A stretch of 11,353 bases of DNA, from the NCBI GenBank assembly GCA_005883255.1, contig VAXS01000131.1, forward strand, positions 1 to 11,353, read 5' to 3'. A program made the position numbers and the translations under genes. This DNA is from Actinomycetota bacterium (GTDB taxonomy: Bacteria; Actinomycetota; Thermoleophilia; Solirubrobacterales; Solirubrobacteraceae). Below the pieces are notes generated by a model. The model was not told the DNA's origin. It saw nothing but the letters and a program-made list of their open reading frames with translations, and did not search any database. The first letter of the stretch is position 1, and every line of letters begins with the position of its first letter. Positions 5,763 through 11,353 of this stretch are shown in pieces.

Positions 5763-5927
5763 TCAGTCGTAGACGCGCTTGAGGTGCTCGAAGCGCTCGT
5801 GCTCGCGCCGGGGCCCGGGGTTCACGTCCAGCCGAGCGAGGCGGTAGCGCCGGGCGCGCGGGCTGGTCGGGACCGTGCGGGTGTCCGGTACGAGGACCAG
5901 GCGGGAGAGTGCAAGGGGCGATGTCAT
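5763..5927 (-). CDS. 54-residue basic small protein (candidate)
   Basis: A short frame reads MTSPLALSRLVLVPDTRTV and ends EHERFEHLKRVYD. It is basic, has no membrane segment, and keeps G/C in almost every third position. It fills an otherwise gene-free 300-nt stretch between the secreted-protein gene and the membrane-protein gene. The C-terminus looks like a charged amphipathic helix. No Shine-Dalgarno precedes the ATG. A GACAAT box lies 6 nt upstream, so a leaderless transcript is possible. I do not recognise a family. Short length makes chance a real alternative. The longer overlapping frame on the same strand is Arg/Pro-rich and less protein-like. Confidence 0.48.
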   Translation of the reverse strand: MTSPLALSRLVLVPDTRTVPTSPRARRYRLARLDVNPGPRREHERFEHLKRVYD

Positions 5928-5933
5928 GGGGGG

Positions 5934-5939
5934 ATTGTC
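5934..5939 (-). promoter_or_regulatory. Possible -10 box GACAAT before the 54-residue ORF
   Basis: The minus strand reads GACAAT, CCCCCC, ATG. The box matches four of six bases of TATAAT, including the second A and final T, but lacks the initial T. Spacing of 6 nt again matches a leaderless start. The box abuts one arm of an inverted repeat. Confidence 0.33.
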
Positions 5940-5969
5940 GGTCCGACCCCGCCTGGCGACATCGGACCG
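5939..5969. promoter_or_regulatory. Inverted repeat, possible operator
   Basis: The 8-bp arms CGGTCCGA (5939-5946) and TCGGACCG (5962-5969) are perfect reverse complements with a 15-nt spacer. Arm centres are 23 bp apart, about two helical turns. The repeat covers the region from the possible -10 box to where the -35 would be for the 54-residue ORF, which suits a dimeric repressor or activator site. A hairpin ending the upstream membrane-protein transcript is the alternative, though no T-run follows it. Confidence 0.42.
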
Positions 5970-6008
5970 CCGGCCAGAGATCGCCGCCGCGCGAGTCGAC
6001 CGGCGCTC

Positions 6009-6650
6009 CTAGGCCGGGAGCGGTACGGGCGCGGCGGCGCGCTCGTCCGCGAGCGACGCCGCGGCGGCCAGCGCCGGACGCTGGCGGCGGTCGAGCCGGC
6101 GCCGCACGCGCCAGCGCGCGCCCGAGAACGCGAGGTTGGCCACGGTGGCGAACCCGGTCTCGTCCTCCCGGAGCGCCAGCAGCAGGTGGGCGATGCGATC
6201 CGCGGCGGGCAGGCCGTCGTCCGCCACCCGCACGCACCAGCACATCACCCGCCGCCCTCCCGGACGCACCAGCACCGCGCCCCCCTCCCCCACCAGCCAG
6301 ACGCCCAGCAGGCCGCGCTCGATCACCAGCCCGGTGTGCTCGAGCAGCGCCCGCGCGTCGTGGCCCACCAGGTCACCGAGGAGGCCGAGCGCGCGCCGCT
6401 CGGAGCTCGCTTCCCCGAGCGCCCGCGGACGCACCACGTTCGCGCCGCGCTGGGCGTACAGCTCGGGGATGATCCAGGCCTTCGCTAGGGCGATGAGCGA
6501 GACCGGCAGGGCCAGCGGCTGGAGCAGCACCAGGCCGATCGCCACCGCCACGAACGGCACCACGTGGGCCACGGTGGTCAGCGTCCACAGCCGGCCGCGG
6601 CGCTCCAGCGAGCGGACGGTGGCCCGCGGCCGCCAGGAGACGGTCGCCAG
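6009..6650 (-). CDS. Membrane protein of unknown function, start uncertain
   Basis: The clear coding part has a basic, Trp-containing juxtamembrane segment (SWRPRATVRSLERRGRLW). About 50 largely hydrophobic residues follow, making two membrane helices (VVPFVAVAIGLVLL and PVSLIALAKAWIIP). A soluble C-terminal domain of about 130 residues contains VMCWCVRV and a final Arg-rich and Ala-rich tail. No ATG, GTG or TTG is in frame before the membrane segment. The first canonical start is GTG at 6572 (187 residues), which would remove the basic segment. A CTG at 6650 would keep it (213 residues), and that longer form is given here. The frame could also start on another rare codon just after the upstream stop. 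It lies 23 nt or more behind the 74-residue gene and may share its transcript. Function is unknown. Confidence 0.7.
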   Translation of the reverse strand: MATVSWRPRATVRSLERRGRLWTLTTVAHVVPFVAVAIGLVLLQPLALPVSLIALAKAWIIPELYAQRGANVVRPRALGEASSERRALGLLGDLVGHDARALLEHTGLVIERGLLGVWLVGEGGAVLVRPGGRRVMCWCVRVADDGLPAADRIAHLLLALREDETGFATVANLAFSGARWRVRRRLDRRQRPALAAAASLADERAAAPVPLPA

Positions 6651-6673
6651 CTCGGGGAGCGATCCCGGGACGG

Positions 6674-6898
6674 CTAGCCCCCGGCGATCGGCCGGCGCAC
6701 GATCACCAGGTCGGCGTCGAGCGGCAGCTCGCGCACCTGCGTCGCCTGCCCCTCCCCCTCCGACACGACCGCGAACGAGCCCTGCTCCAGCTCGGTCCGG
6801 AACGCCGTCACCGCCGCCTCCACCGAGGCCGGGTCGGCGGCGCTCCACTCCGCGAGCGTCGTGTGGCCGGTGTGATCCATCCGGACGAGCTTGGACAT
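6674..6898 (-). CDS. Small conserved-looking hypothetical protein, 74 residues
   Basis: The product begins MSKLVRMDHTGHTTLAEW and ends LVIVRRPIAGG. It has an alternating strand-helix-strand character: helix about 21-40 (PASVEAAVTAFRTELEQG), strands FAVVSEG and DLVIVRRP. It is soluble with no signal peptide or cysteines. The ATG at 6898 is favoured because AGGAGGGG lies 2 nt upstream and the extra 11 residues gained from an ATG at 6931 (MGRTSTASGGE) look non-coding. That earlier start would place the gene only 9 nt behind the cupredoxin gene, so it cannot be excluded. The compact alpha/beta pattern resembles small proteins of this type in actinobacteria, but no function is known to me. Confidence 0.8.
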   Translation of the reverse strand: MSKLVRMDHTGHTTLAEWSAADPASVEAAVTAFRTELEQGSFAVVSEGEGQATQVRELPLDADLVIVRRPIAGG

Positions 6899-6908
6899 CT
6901 CCCCTCCT
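6899..6908 (-). promoter_or_regulatory. Ribosome binding site deciding the 6898 start
   Basis: The minus strand reads AGGAGGGG-AG-ATG. The core AGGAGG is 4 nt from the ATG, slightly close but strong. It favours the start at 6898 over the upstream ATG at 6931. Confidence 0.6.
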
Positions 6909-6940
6909 GACGCCGTGGACGTACGCCCCATGGTACGCCC

Positions 6941-7369
6941 CTACTTCACCACGATCGTGCCCTTCATCCCCAGGGCCCTGTGGCCGTCGATCGGGCAGAA
7001 CATCTGGTAGGTGCCGGGCTTCAGGTTGACCTTGAGCGTGGCCGACGAGCCGGCCTGGATGTTGCCGGTCTTCTGCGTGACGCCGTTGCCCTGGACCTCG
7101 AGGGAATGGACGATCGCCCCGCTGTTCTTCGCGGTGATCGTCACCGACCCGGCCTTGGCGTTGCCCTGCGAGGGAGTGAGCTTGTACTCGGTCTCGCCGA
7201 TGGTCAGGCTGGCGGCGCCGGCCGCGGGAGGCGCCGCCGAGGTCGTCGTCGGGGCCGGCGCGGGCGTGCTGGCCGGGGACGAGGCCGACTTCTTGCTGCT
7301 GCCGCCGCACCCGGCGACGGCCAGCGCGCCGGACGACACCAGCGCGACCGCGATCATGGGATACCTCAT
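6941..7369 (-). CDS. Cupredoxin-like copper-binding lipoprotein
   Basis: This 142-residue exported lipoprotein has a signal peptide ending in the lipobox LAVAG-C21, so Cys21 should be lipidated. A Ser/Pro/Ala/Thr-rich linker (about 22-52) follows, then a plastocyanin/azurin-type domain (53-142). A full type-1 copper set is visible: H88 in GAIVHSLEV, C125 in MFCPIDGH, H130, and M135 in LGMKG. The loop C-x4-H-x4-M fits a blue copper site. Proteins of this kind act as extracytoplasmic electron carriers or copper-binding proteins, but the redox partner is not encoded here. The ATG has a good ribosome binding site (GAGAGGAG, 5 nt away). It lies 60 nt behind gatB and 42 nt before the next gene, so it may be read through from gatCAB or have its own promoter. 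Confidence 0.93.
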   Translation of the reverse strand: MRYPMIAVALVSSGALAVAGCGGSSKKSASSPASTPAPAPTTTSAAPPAAGAASLTIGETEYKLTPSQGNAKAGSVTITAKNSGAIVHSLEVQGNGVTQKTGNIQAGSSATLKVNLKPGTYQMFCPIDGHRALGMKGTIVVK

Positions 7370-7406
7370 GGGAGCTCCTCTCGTCGTCGGTGTCTACCTG
7401 CCCGGA

Positions 7407-7428
7407 CGCCGGCTCGCGGCGCCTCCTT
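7407..7428 (-). other. Short gap after gatB with an orphan Shine-Dalgarno and small hairpin
   Basis: Just past the gatB stop the minus strand carries GGAAGGAGG (7428-7420), a near-ideal ribosome binding sequence, yet no ATG, GTG or TTG lies within a usable distance. It runs into a 5-bp hairpin (CGCCG, 5-nt loop, CGGCG, 7407-7421). No T-run follows. Its role is unclear and it may be chance in purine-rich sequence. Confidence 0.3.
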
Positions 7429-7429
7429 C

Positions 7430-8863
7430 CTATACCCCGAGGCGCTCGCGCACCATTCGGGTGACCTGGCCGCCGTCGGCGCGGCCCTTCGTCTCGCGCA
7501 TCACGTACCCGACGATGGGGCCGATGGCCTCCGCCTTGCCGGCGCGCACCCTCTCCGCCGCGTCCGGGTTGGCCTCGATCGCGGCCCGTACCGTCTCCTC
7601 GAGCTCGCCGCCCCCGCCGATCGTGGCCAGGCTCTCGGCCTCCACGATCGCCGCCGGGTCGCCTCCCTCGGCCACCAGCCGACCGAGCACCTGCTGCGCC
7701 ACAGCCGACGTCACGCCGCGCCCGGTCACCAGGCCCGCCAGCCGGGCCAGGGCCTCCGGCGCCACCTTCGACTCCGCCGGATCGGCGTCGTCCAGCTGGC
7801 TCGCGAGCTCGGCCACCCAGTTGGCGAGCGACTGGGCCGACACGTCGGCGCCGTCGCCCGCGGCGGCCACCGCGAGCGCGCGCTCGAAGTAGTCGCCCAG
7901 GTCCGGCCGGTAGGCGAACCGGCGCGCGGTGTCGGCGCTCAGCTCCAGCTCCAGGTAGCGCTCGGCCCGGGCCGCCGGGAGCTCGGGCAGCTCGGCCCGG
8001 GCGGCCGCGACCATCTCCTCGGTCACCCGCACCGGGACCAGGTCGGGCTCGGGGAAGTACCGGTAGTCGTGCGCCTCCTCCTTGGACCGCAATGGGGTCA
8101 GCGTCCCGCCCTGCGGGTCGAAGTGCAGCGTCTCCTGCACCACGTTCTGCCCCGACTCCAGCAGCCCCACCTGCCGCTCGACCTCGGCCCGGATCCCCCG
8201 CTCCACGAAGCGGAACGAGTTCATGTTCTTGAGCTCGGTCTTGGTGCCCAGCTCCGCGGTCCCGGCCTGGCGCACCGACACGTTGGCGTCGCAGCGCAGC
8301 GAGCCCTCCTCCATGTTCACGTCGCTGACCGCGAGCTGGCGCAGCGTGTTGCGCAGCAGGACCAGCCACTCGCGCGCGTCCTCGGGCGTGCGCAGGTCGG
8401 GCTCGGTGACGATCTCCACCAGCGGGGTGCCGCCGCGGTTGAAGTCCACCACGCTGCGGTCGGACCCGTGGATCCGGCCCGACTGGCCGAGGTGGACGAG
8501 CTTGGCCGCGTCCTCCTCCAGGTGGACGCGGTGGATGCGCACGTCGCCCAGCCGCCCGCCCCGGCACAGGGGCTCGTCGTACTGGGAGATCTGGTAGCCC
8601 TTGGACAGGTCGGGATAGAAGTAGTTCTTGCGGTGGAAGATCGAGCGGGGCGCCAGCTCGCACTCCAGCGCCAGGCCGATCTTCAGCGCGTACTGGACGG
8701 CGCGCTCGTTGGCCACCGGCAGCGAGCCCGGCAGACCCAGGCACACGGAGCAGGTGTGCACGTTGGGCGGGTCGCCGAAGCTCAGCTCGCACCCGCAGAA
8801 CATCTTCGTACGGGTGCTGAGCTGCACGTGGACCTCCAGGCCGATGACGGGCTCCCAGCTCAT
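7430..8863 (-). CDS. gatB: Asp-tRNA(Asn)/Glu-tRNA(Gln) amidotransferase subunit B
   Basis: GatB is the tRNA-binding kinase/transamidase subunit. It phosphorylates the mischarged Glu (or Asp) on tRNA and amidates it with ammonia from GatA. The 477-residue product is full length. It begins with the conserved VIGLEVHVQL (6-15), and a cysteine set C23, C25, C38, C41 (FCGC and CSVC) marks the family's metal-binding element. Further hallmarks are KNYFYPDLSKGYQISQYD, the signature DFNRGGTPLVEIVTEPD and RCDANVSVR. The C-terminal GatB/YqeY helical tail ends MVRERLGV. Its ATG overlaps the gatA stop (ATGA), so translation is coupled. It is the last gene of the operon in C-A-B order. Confidence 0.98.
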   Translation of the reverse strand: MSWEPVIGLEVHVQLSTRTKMFCGCELSFGDPPNVHTCSVCLGLPGSLPVANERAVQYALKIGLALECELAPRSIFHRKNYFYPDLSKGYQISQYDEPLCRGGRLGDVRIHRVHLEEDAAKLVHLGQSGRIHGSDRSVVDFNRGGTPLVEIVTEPDLRTPEDAREWLVLLRNTLRQLAVSDVNMEEGSLRCDANVSVRQAGTAELGTKTELKNMNSFRFVERGIRAEVERQVGLLESGQNVVQETLHFDPQGGTLTPLRSKEEAHDYRYFPEPDLVPVRVTEEMVAAARAELPELPAARAERYLELELSADTARRFAYRPDLGDYFERALAVAAAGDGADVSAQSLANWVAELASQLDDADPAESKVAPEALARLAGLVTGRGVTSAVAQQVLGRLVAEGGDPAAIVEAESLATIGGGGELEETVRAAIEANPDAAERVRAGKAEAIGPIVGYVMRETKGRADGGQVTRMVRERLGV

Positions 8864-10278
8864 CGCGGCACGCTCCCGTCGAACCCGATCGCCTGCTCCA
8901 GCGCGTAGGCGGCGTCCAGGATGCGGTTCTCGCTGAACGCCGGCCCGGCGATCTGGAACGACGTGGGCAGGCCCTCCGACAGCCCGTTGGGGATCGAGAT
9001 CGCGGGGATGCCGGCCAGCGGCATCGGGACCGTGCAGTAGTCGGCCAGGTACATCGCCAGCGGGTCGTCGGTGCGGGCGCCCAGCGGGAAGGCCACCGTG
9101 GGGCTGGTGGGCGTGACCACGAAGTCGAAGCGCTCGAACGCCCCCGCGAAGTCCTCGGCGATCTTCGTCCGCACGCGCTGCGCGCGCCCGTAGTAGGCGT
9201 CGTAGTAGCCGGCCGACAGCGCGTAGGTGCCGAGCATGATCCGGCGCTTGACCTCGGGCCCGAACCCGGCGGCCCGCGTGCGGCTGTACATGTCCACCAG
9301 GTCGCCGTCGGCCTCCACGCGCAGGCCGTAGCGCACCCCGTCGTAGCGCGCGAGGTTGGACGAGGCCTCGGCGGGCGCGATCAGGTAGTAGGCCGACAGT
9401 CCGTGGGCGGCGTGGGGCAGCCGGGTGGGCTCGACCTCCGCGCCCAGTTCCTCGGCCAGGCGCAGCGTGGCCTCGAAGTTCTCGCGCACGCCGGGCTCCA
9501 GGCCCTCGGCCTCGCTGGTCAGCTCCTCGGGGACGCCGAGCCGGATCCCCCGCAGGTCCTCGGCGCGCGGGCGCCGGACCGCCTCAGGGAAGGCCACCGA
9601 CGTGCTGTCGCAATGGTCCTTCCCCACCATCGCCGAGAACAGGAGCGCGGCGTCGGTGACGTCGCGGGTCAGCGGTCCCGCCTGGTCCAGCGAGGAGGCG
9701 AAGGCGATCATCCCGTAGCGCGAGCACGCCCCGTACGTGGGCTTGAGCCCCACCACGCCGCACAGCGCGGCGGGCTGGCGGATCGAGCCGCCGGTGTCGG
9801 TGCCGATCGCCCAGGGCGCCAGCCCGGCGGCCACCGCCGCGGCGCTTCCCCCGCTGGAGCCCCCTGGCACCCGCGAGCGGTCCCAGGGGTTGAGCACCGG
9901 TCCGAAGCCGGAGTTCTCGTTGGACGAGCCCATCGCGAACTCGTCCTGGTTGGTCTTGCCCAGCACGGGCGCGCCCGCGGCCACGATCTGCTCCACCACC
10001 GTGGCCGTGTAGGGCGGGCGGTAGTCCTCCAGGATCCGCGAGGCCGCCTGGCTGGGCACGCCCCGCACGCAGAACAGGTCCTTGGCGGCGAACGGGACCC
10101 CGGCCAGCGGGGCGTCGTCCGCCGGGGACGCGGGCGCCTCGTCCGCCACCCAGAGAAACGCGTTGAGCTCGTCGGCGGCCGCCCGCTCGCGGTAGGCCTC
10201 CCACAGCTCGGCCGGCGCCAGCTCGCCCGCGCGGACCTGCTCGGCGGCTTGGGCGGCGGTGAGGGCGAGGAGGGTCAC
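8860..10278 (-). CDS. gatA: Asp-tRNA(Asn)/Glu-tRNA(Gln) amidotransferase subunit A
   Basis: GatA is the glutaminase subunit and supplies ammonia through a tunnel to GatB. With the GTG at 10278 the protein has 472 residues. The amidase-signature catalytic triad is intact: K66 (AAKDLF), cis-Ser S141 (PGGSSGGS) and nucleophile S165 (TDTGGSIRQPA). Spacings of 75 and 24 residues are the same as in characterised GatA. The core GKTNQDEFAMGSSNENSGFG (108-127) and the C-terminal IPNGLSEGLPTSFQIAGP are also typical. The GTG overlaps the gatC stop (GTGA), which decides the start. An in-frame ATG at 10356 would add 26 Arg/Gly-rich residues inside gatC and is rejected. Confidence 0.98.
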   Translation of the reverse strand: MTLLALTAAQAAEQVRAGELAPAELWEAYRERAAADELNAFLWVADEAPASPADDAPLAGVPFAAKDLFCVRGVPSQAASRILEDYRPPYTATVVEQIVAAGAPVLGKTNQDEFAMGSSNENSGFGPVLNPWDRSRVPGGSSGGSAAAVAAGLAPWAIGTDTGGSIRQPAALCGVVGLKPTYGACSRYGMIAFASSLDQAGPLTRDVTDAALLFSAMVGKDHCDSTSVAFPEAVRRPRAEDLRGIRLGVPEELTSEAEGLEPGVRENFEATLRLAEELGAEVEPTRLPHAAHGLSAYYLIAPAEASSNLARYDGVRYGLRVEADGDLVDMYSRTRAAGFGPEVKRRIMLGTYALSAGYYDAYYGRAQRVRTKIAEDFAGAFERFDFVVTPTSPTVAFPLGARTDDPLAMYLADYCTVPMPLAGIPAISIPNGLSEGLPTSFQIAGPAFSENRILDAAYALEQAIGFDGSVPR

Positions 10279-10559
10279 AGCCCCGGCGAGGGGACCTCGA
10301 ACCCGCCCTCGGCCACGGCGGGCGCGGAGGCCAGCGCCTCCTCGCGGGACAGGCACGGGCGGGGCTCATCCGCGCGCAGCCCCCCGGGCACGTCGACCAC
10401 GTGCGAGGTGGGCGGCACGCCCTCCAGGTCGAGCTCGGAGATCTTCTCGATGTGGTCGAGCACCTTGGAGAGCTCGCGCGACATCCGCTCGACCTCCTCG
10501 TCCGTCAGGCGCAGCCGCGCCAGCCGGGCGACGTGAAGCACCTCCGACCGATCGAGCAT
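10275..10559 (-). CDS. gatC: Asp-tRNA(Asn)/Glu-tRNA(Gln) amidotransferase subunit C
   Basis: GatC is the small subunit that wraps around and stabilises the GatA-GatB complex. The 94-residue product has the family pattern: HVARLARLRLTDEE (9-22), the helix ELSKVLDHIEKISELDLEGV (29-48), the PTSHVVD segment (50-56), the LRADEP turn (61-66), and SREEALASAPAVAEGGFEVP near the C-terminus. It opens the gatCAB operon and overlaps gatA by 4 nt. The upstream membrane-protein gene stops 12 nt before the ATG. A TAGAAT box spans that stop codon. Confidence 0.96.
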   Translation of the reverse strand: MLDRSEVLHVARLARLRLTDEEVERMSRELSKVLDHIEKISELDLEGVPPTSHVVDVPGGLRADEPRPCLSREEALASAPAVAEGGFEVPSPGL

Positions 10560-10568
10560 GCCGGCCCG

Positions 10569-10574
10569 ATTCTA
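10569..10574 (-). promoter_or_regulatory. Possible -10 box TAGAAT for gatCAB, overlapping a stop codon
   Basis: TAGAAT matches TATAAT at five of six positions and ends 9 nt before the gatC ATG, so initiation would give a leader of only 2-3 nt. Its TAG is the stop codon of the upstream membrane-protein gene. No clear -35 is seen. It may coexist with read-through transcription. Confidence 0.35.
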
Positions 10575-10979
10575 CGCGGGCTCGGCGCCGCGGCTGACCC
10601 AGTAGGCGGCCGCCACCAGCCCCGCGTTCACCAGCAGGCCGAGCCAGGCGCCGACGGCCGCCGACGTGCCCTGGTCGTCCACTCCGGGCGGGTTGACCAG
10701 GCGGTAGAGCACCAGGATCGTGGTGCAGCTCGCGGCCCCCAGGACCGCCAGGCTGAGCTGCAGGCGGGGCACGGCCAGCTCGAGCGCCGAGGCGGCGAAC
10801 GGGGCAACGGCCAGCAGGACCACGGCCAGCAGCGCCAGGTCGAGCAGCTCGAACGCCTGCCAGGCGTTGGCGCTGGCCCGGGCGGGCCCGTCGTACCAGG
10901 GCAGGAACATGGCGACCAGCAGCGCCAGGCCGCCGAGCGCCAGCACCAGCTCGGAGGTCGTGGCCTGTCCCCAGGCCAT
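10572..10979 (-). CDS. Four-helix membrane protein of unknown function (FLPWY type)
   Basis: The 135-residue protein has four predicted membrane helices (about 11-28, 43-62, 74-93, 110-127). The first ends in FLPWYDGPARASANAWQAFE, an aromatic loop expected outside or at the membrane surface. The third is followed by LYRLVNPPGVDD. The start ATG at 10979 is chosen because the frame continues 81 codons upstream as Arg/Pro/Ser-rich sequence that overlaps the neighbour and looks non-coding. The Shine-Dalgarno is weak. It precedes gatC by 12 nt. Its C-terminal half is similar in layout to the next gene (RLVNPP against RLIDQP), so the two look like tandem paralogues. Confidence 0.82.
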   Translation of the reverse strand: MAWGQATTSELVLALGGLALLVAMFLPWYDGPARASANAWQAFELLDLALLAVVLLAVAPFAASALELAVPRLQLSLAVLGAASCTTILVLYRLVNPPGVDDQGTSAAVGAWLGLLVNAGLVAAAYWVSRGAEPA

Positions 10980-10990
10980 TCGCCGGGACC

Positions 10991-11009
10991 CGGGGGCGCG
11001 CAGCCCCCG
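10991..11009. other. Perfect GC hairpin between the two membrane-protein genes
   Basis: CGGGGGC and GCCCCCG form a 7-bp stem around a 5-nt loop in the 76-nt gap. It sits 12 nt before the ATG of the 135-residue gene on the minus strand. No T-run follows, so it is not a classical terminator. It could stabilise the upstream message end or influence translation of the downstream gene. Confidence 0.45.
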
Positions 11010-11055
11010 CCCGGCCGCGTTGGCTCTGCTCTCGCGTGCCTCGATGCCCTGCAGG

Positions 11056-11353
11056 CTACTGCGCGAGGGGGCGCTCGCCCCCGGCGCTCCCCTCGGGCGG
11101 GGGGACCGGGCGAGTGGGTATCTCGCTGGGCGCGCCCTCGGCGGCGGCCAGCCGCTCACCCTCGTCGGCCATGGCCAGGAAGCCGCCGACCGCGATGCCC
11201 GCGCACAGGCCCAGGCCGACATACGCCCACACCCGGGTCTCGATCAGGCTGTCGGGCACCTTGACCGTCAGGACCTGGAGGCTGGGCTGGTCGATGAGCC
11301 GGATCAGGACCAGGATTGCCGCCACCACCCCGAGGGTGGCGACCAGCACGCTG
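11056..11353 (-). CDS. Membrane protein, C-terminal part only, cut by the right window edge
   Basis: An open frame runs from the right edge to a TAG at 11058-11056, giving 98 visible residues. It contains two membrane helices (LVATLGVVAAILVLIRL and VWAYVGLGLCAGIAVGGFLA) separated by RLIDQPSLQVLTVKVPDSLIE. A polar Pro- and Glu-rich cytosolic-type tail follows. An internal GTG (11349) exists, but the spacing of helices matches helices 3 and 4 of the adjacent 135-residue protein. The true start is therefore likely beyond the window and two N-terminal helices are missing here. The two genes are probably tandem paralogues in the same transcript as gatCAB. Function is unknown. Confidence 0.75.
   Translation of the reverse strand, partial: SVLVATLGVVAAILVLIRLIDQPSLQVLTVKVPDSLIETRVWAYVGLGLCAGIAVGGFLAMADEGERLAAAEGAPSEIPTRPVPPPEGSAGGERPLAQ

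Noticed and set aside
6009..8792. Giant 927-codon minus-strand frame
   Set aside because: Only its last part (from about 6650) is protein-like; the rest is a shadow of gatB, the cupredoxin gene and the 74-residue gene.
6980..8908. 642-codon plus-strand open frame
   Set aside because: Antisense shadow of gatB and the cupredoxin gene; low-complexity His/Arg/Leu composition.
10279..10356. Upstream in-frame extension of gatA to an ATG at 10356
   Set aside because: The added residues are Arg/Gly-rich and lie inside gatC; the GTG overlapping the gatC stop gives the family-typical length.
10980..11222. Upstream extension of the 135-residue membrane protein
   Set aside because: It is Ser/Arg/Pro-rich non-coding-like sequence overlapping the next gene; the ATG at 10979 precedes the first membrane helix.
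1..11353. CRISPR array, tRNA/rRNA genes, insertion sequences, long repeats and intrinsic terminators with T-runs
   Set aside because: None was recognised by eye on either strand; hairpins found lack T-runs and no repeated spacer pattern or terminal inverted repeats were seen.

Overview
The window is a very GC-rich, densely packed bacterial chromosome segment. Nearly every coding strand reads leftwards (minus); only tatA reads rightwards. High GC, near-exclusive G/C at third codon positions, GTG starts with 4-nt stop/start overlaps, a complete GatCAB amidotransferase operon and -10 boxes placed 6-7 nt before start codons suggest a high-GC actinobacterium. The run of small zinc-ribbon, FLPWY-type and other membrane proteins feels like the Thermoleophilia/Solirubrobacterales, but that taxonomic call is inference only.

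Layout, left to right. At 1-94 is the likely N-terminus of a minus-strand gene leaving the window, divergent from tatA (170-370, plus). tatA converges, with a 17-nt overlap, on a small unknown gene (354-548) that ends a tight ilvB-ilvN-orf unit (2785 to 354): acetolactate synthase large and small subunits, no ilvC. Upstream of ilvB are two small membrane proteins (2879-3371). Next comes a three-gene block (5713 to 3404): a secreted protein of unknown function, a METTL7-like SAM methyltransferase and a GNAT acetyltransferase. A 54-residue ORF (5763-5927) has an operator-like inverted repeat in front of it. Then come a membrane protein (6009-6650), a small unknown protein (6674-6898) and a cupredoxin lipoprotein (6941-7369). 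The gatC-gatA-gatB operon (10559 to 7430), which makes Gln-tRNA(Gln) by transamidation, follows with coupled starts. At the right edge are two related membrane genes, the outer one cut by the window end.

How the genes work together. Two metabolic units are clear: IlvBN, the committed step of branched-chain amino-acid synthesis, and GatCAB, indirect aminoacylation. TatA, the cupredoxin and the secreted 387-residue protein belong to export or the cell envelope. The rest are unassigned. No phage, transposon, CRISPR array, tRNA or rRNA was seen, and no gene-free stretch exceeds about 150 bases.

The most interesting signal is regulatory: TANNNT boxes lie exactly 6 nt before the starts of four separate genes, implying leaderless transcripts, and at two further genes the box begins in the stop codon of the gene upstream. 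The secreted 387-residue protein is the best candidate for an undescribed protein family. I did not find a convincing new multi-gene system.
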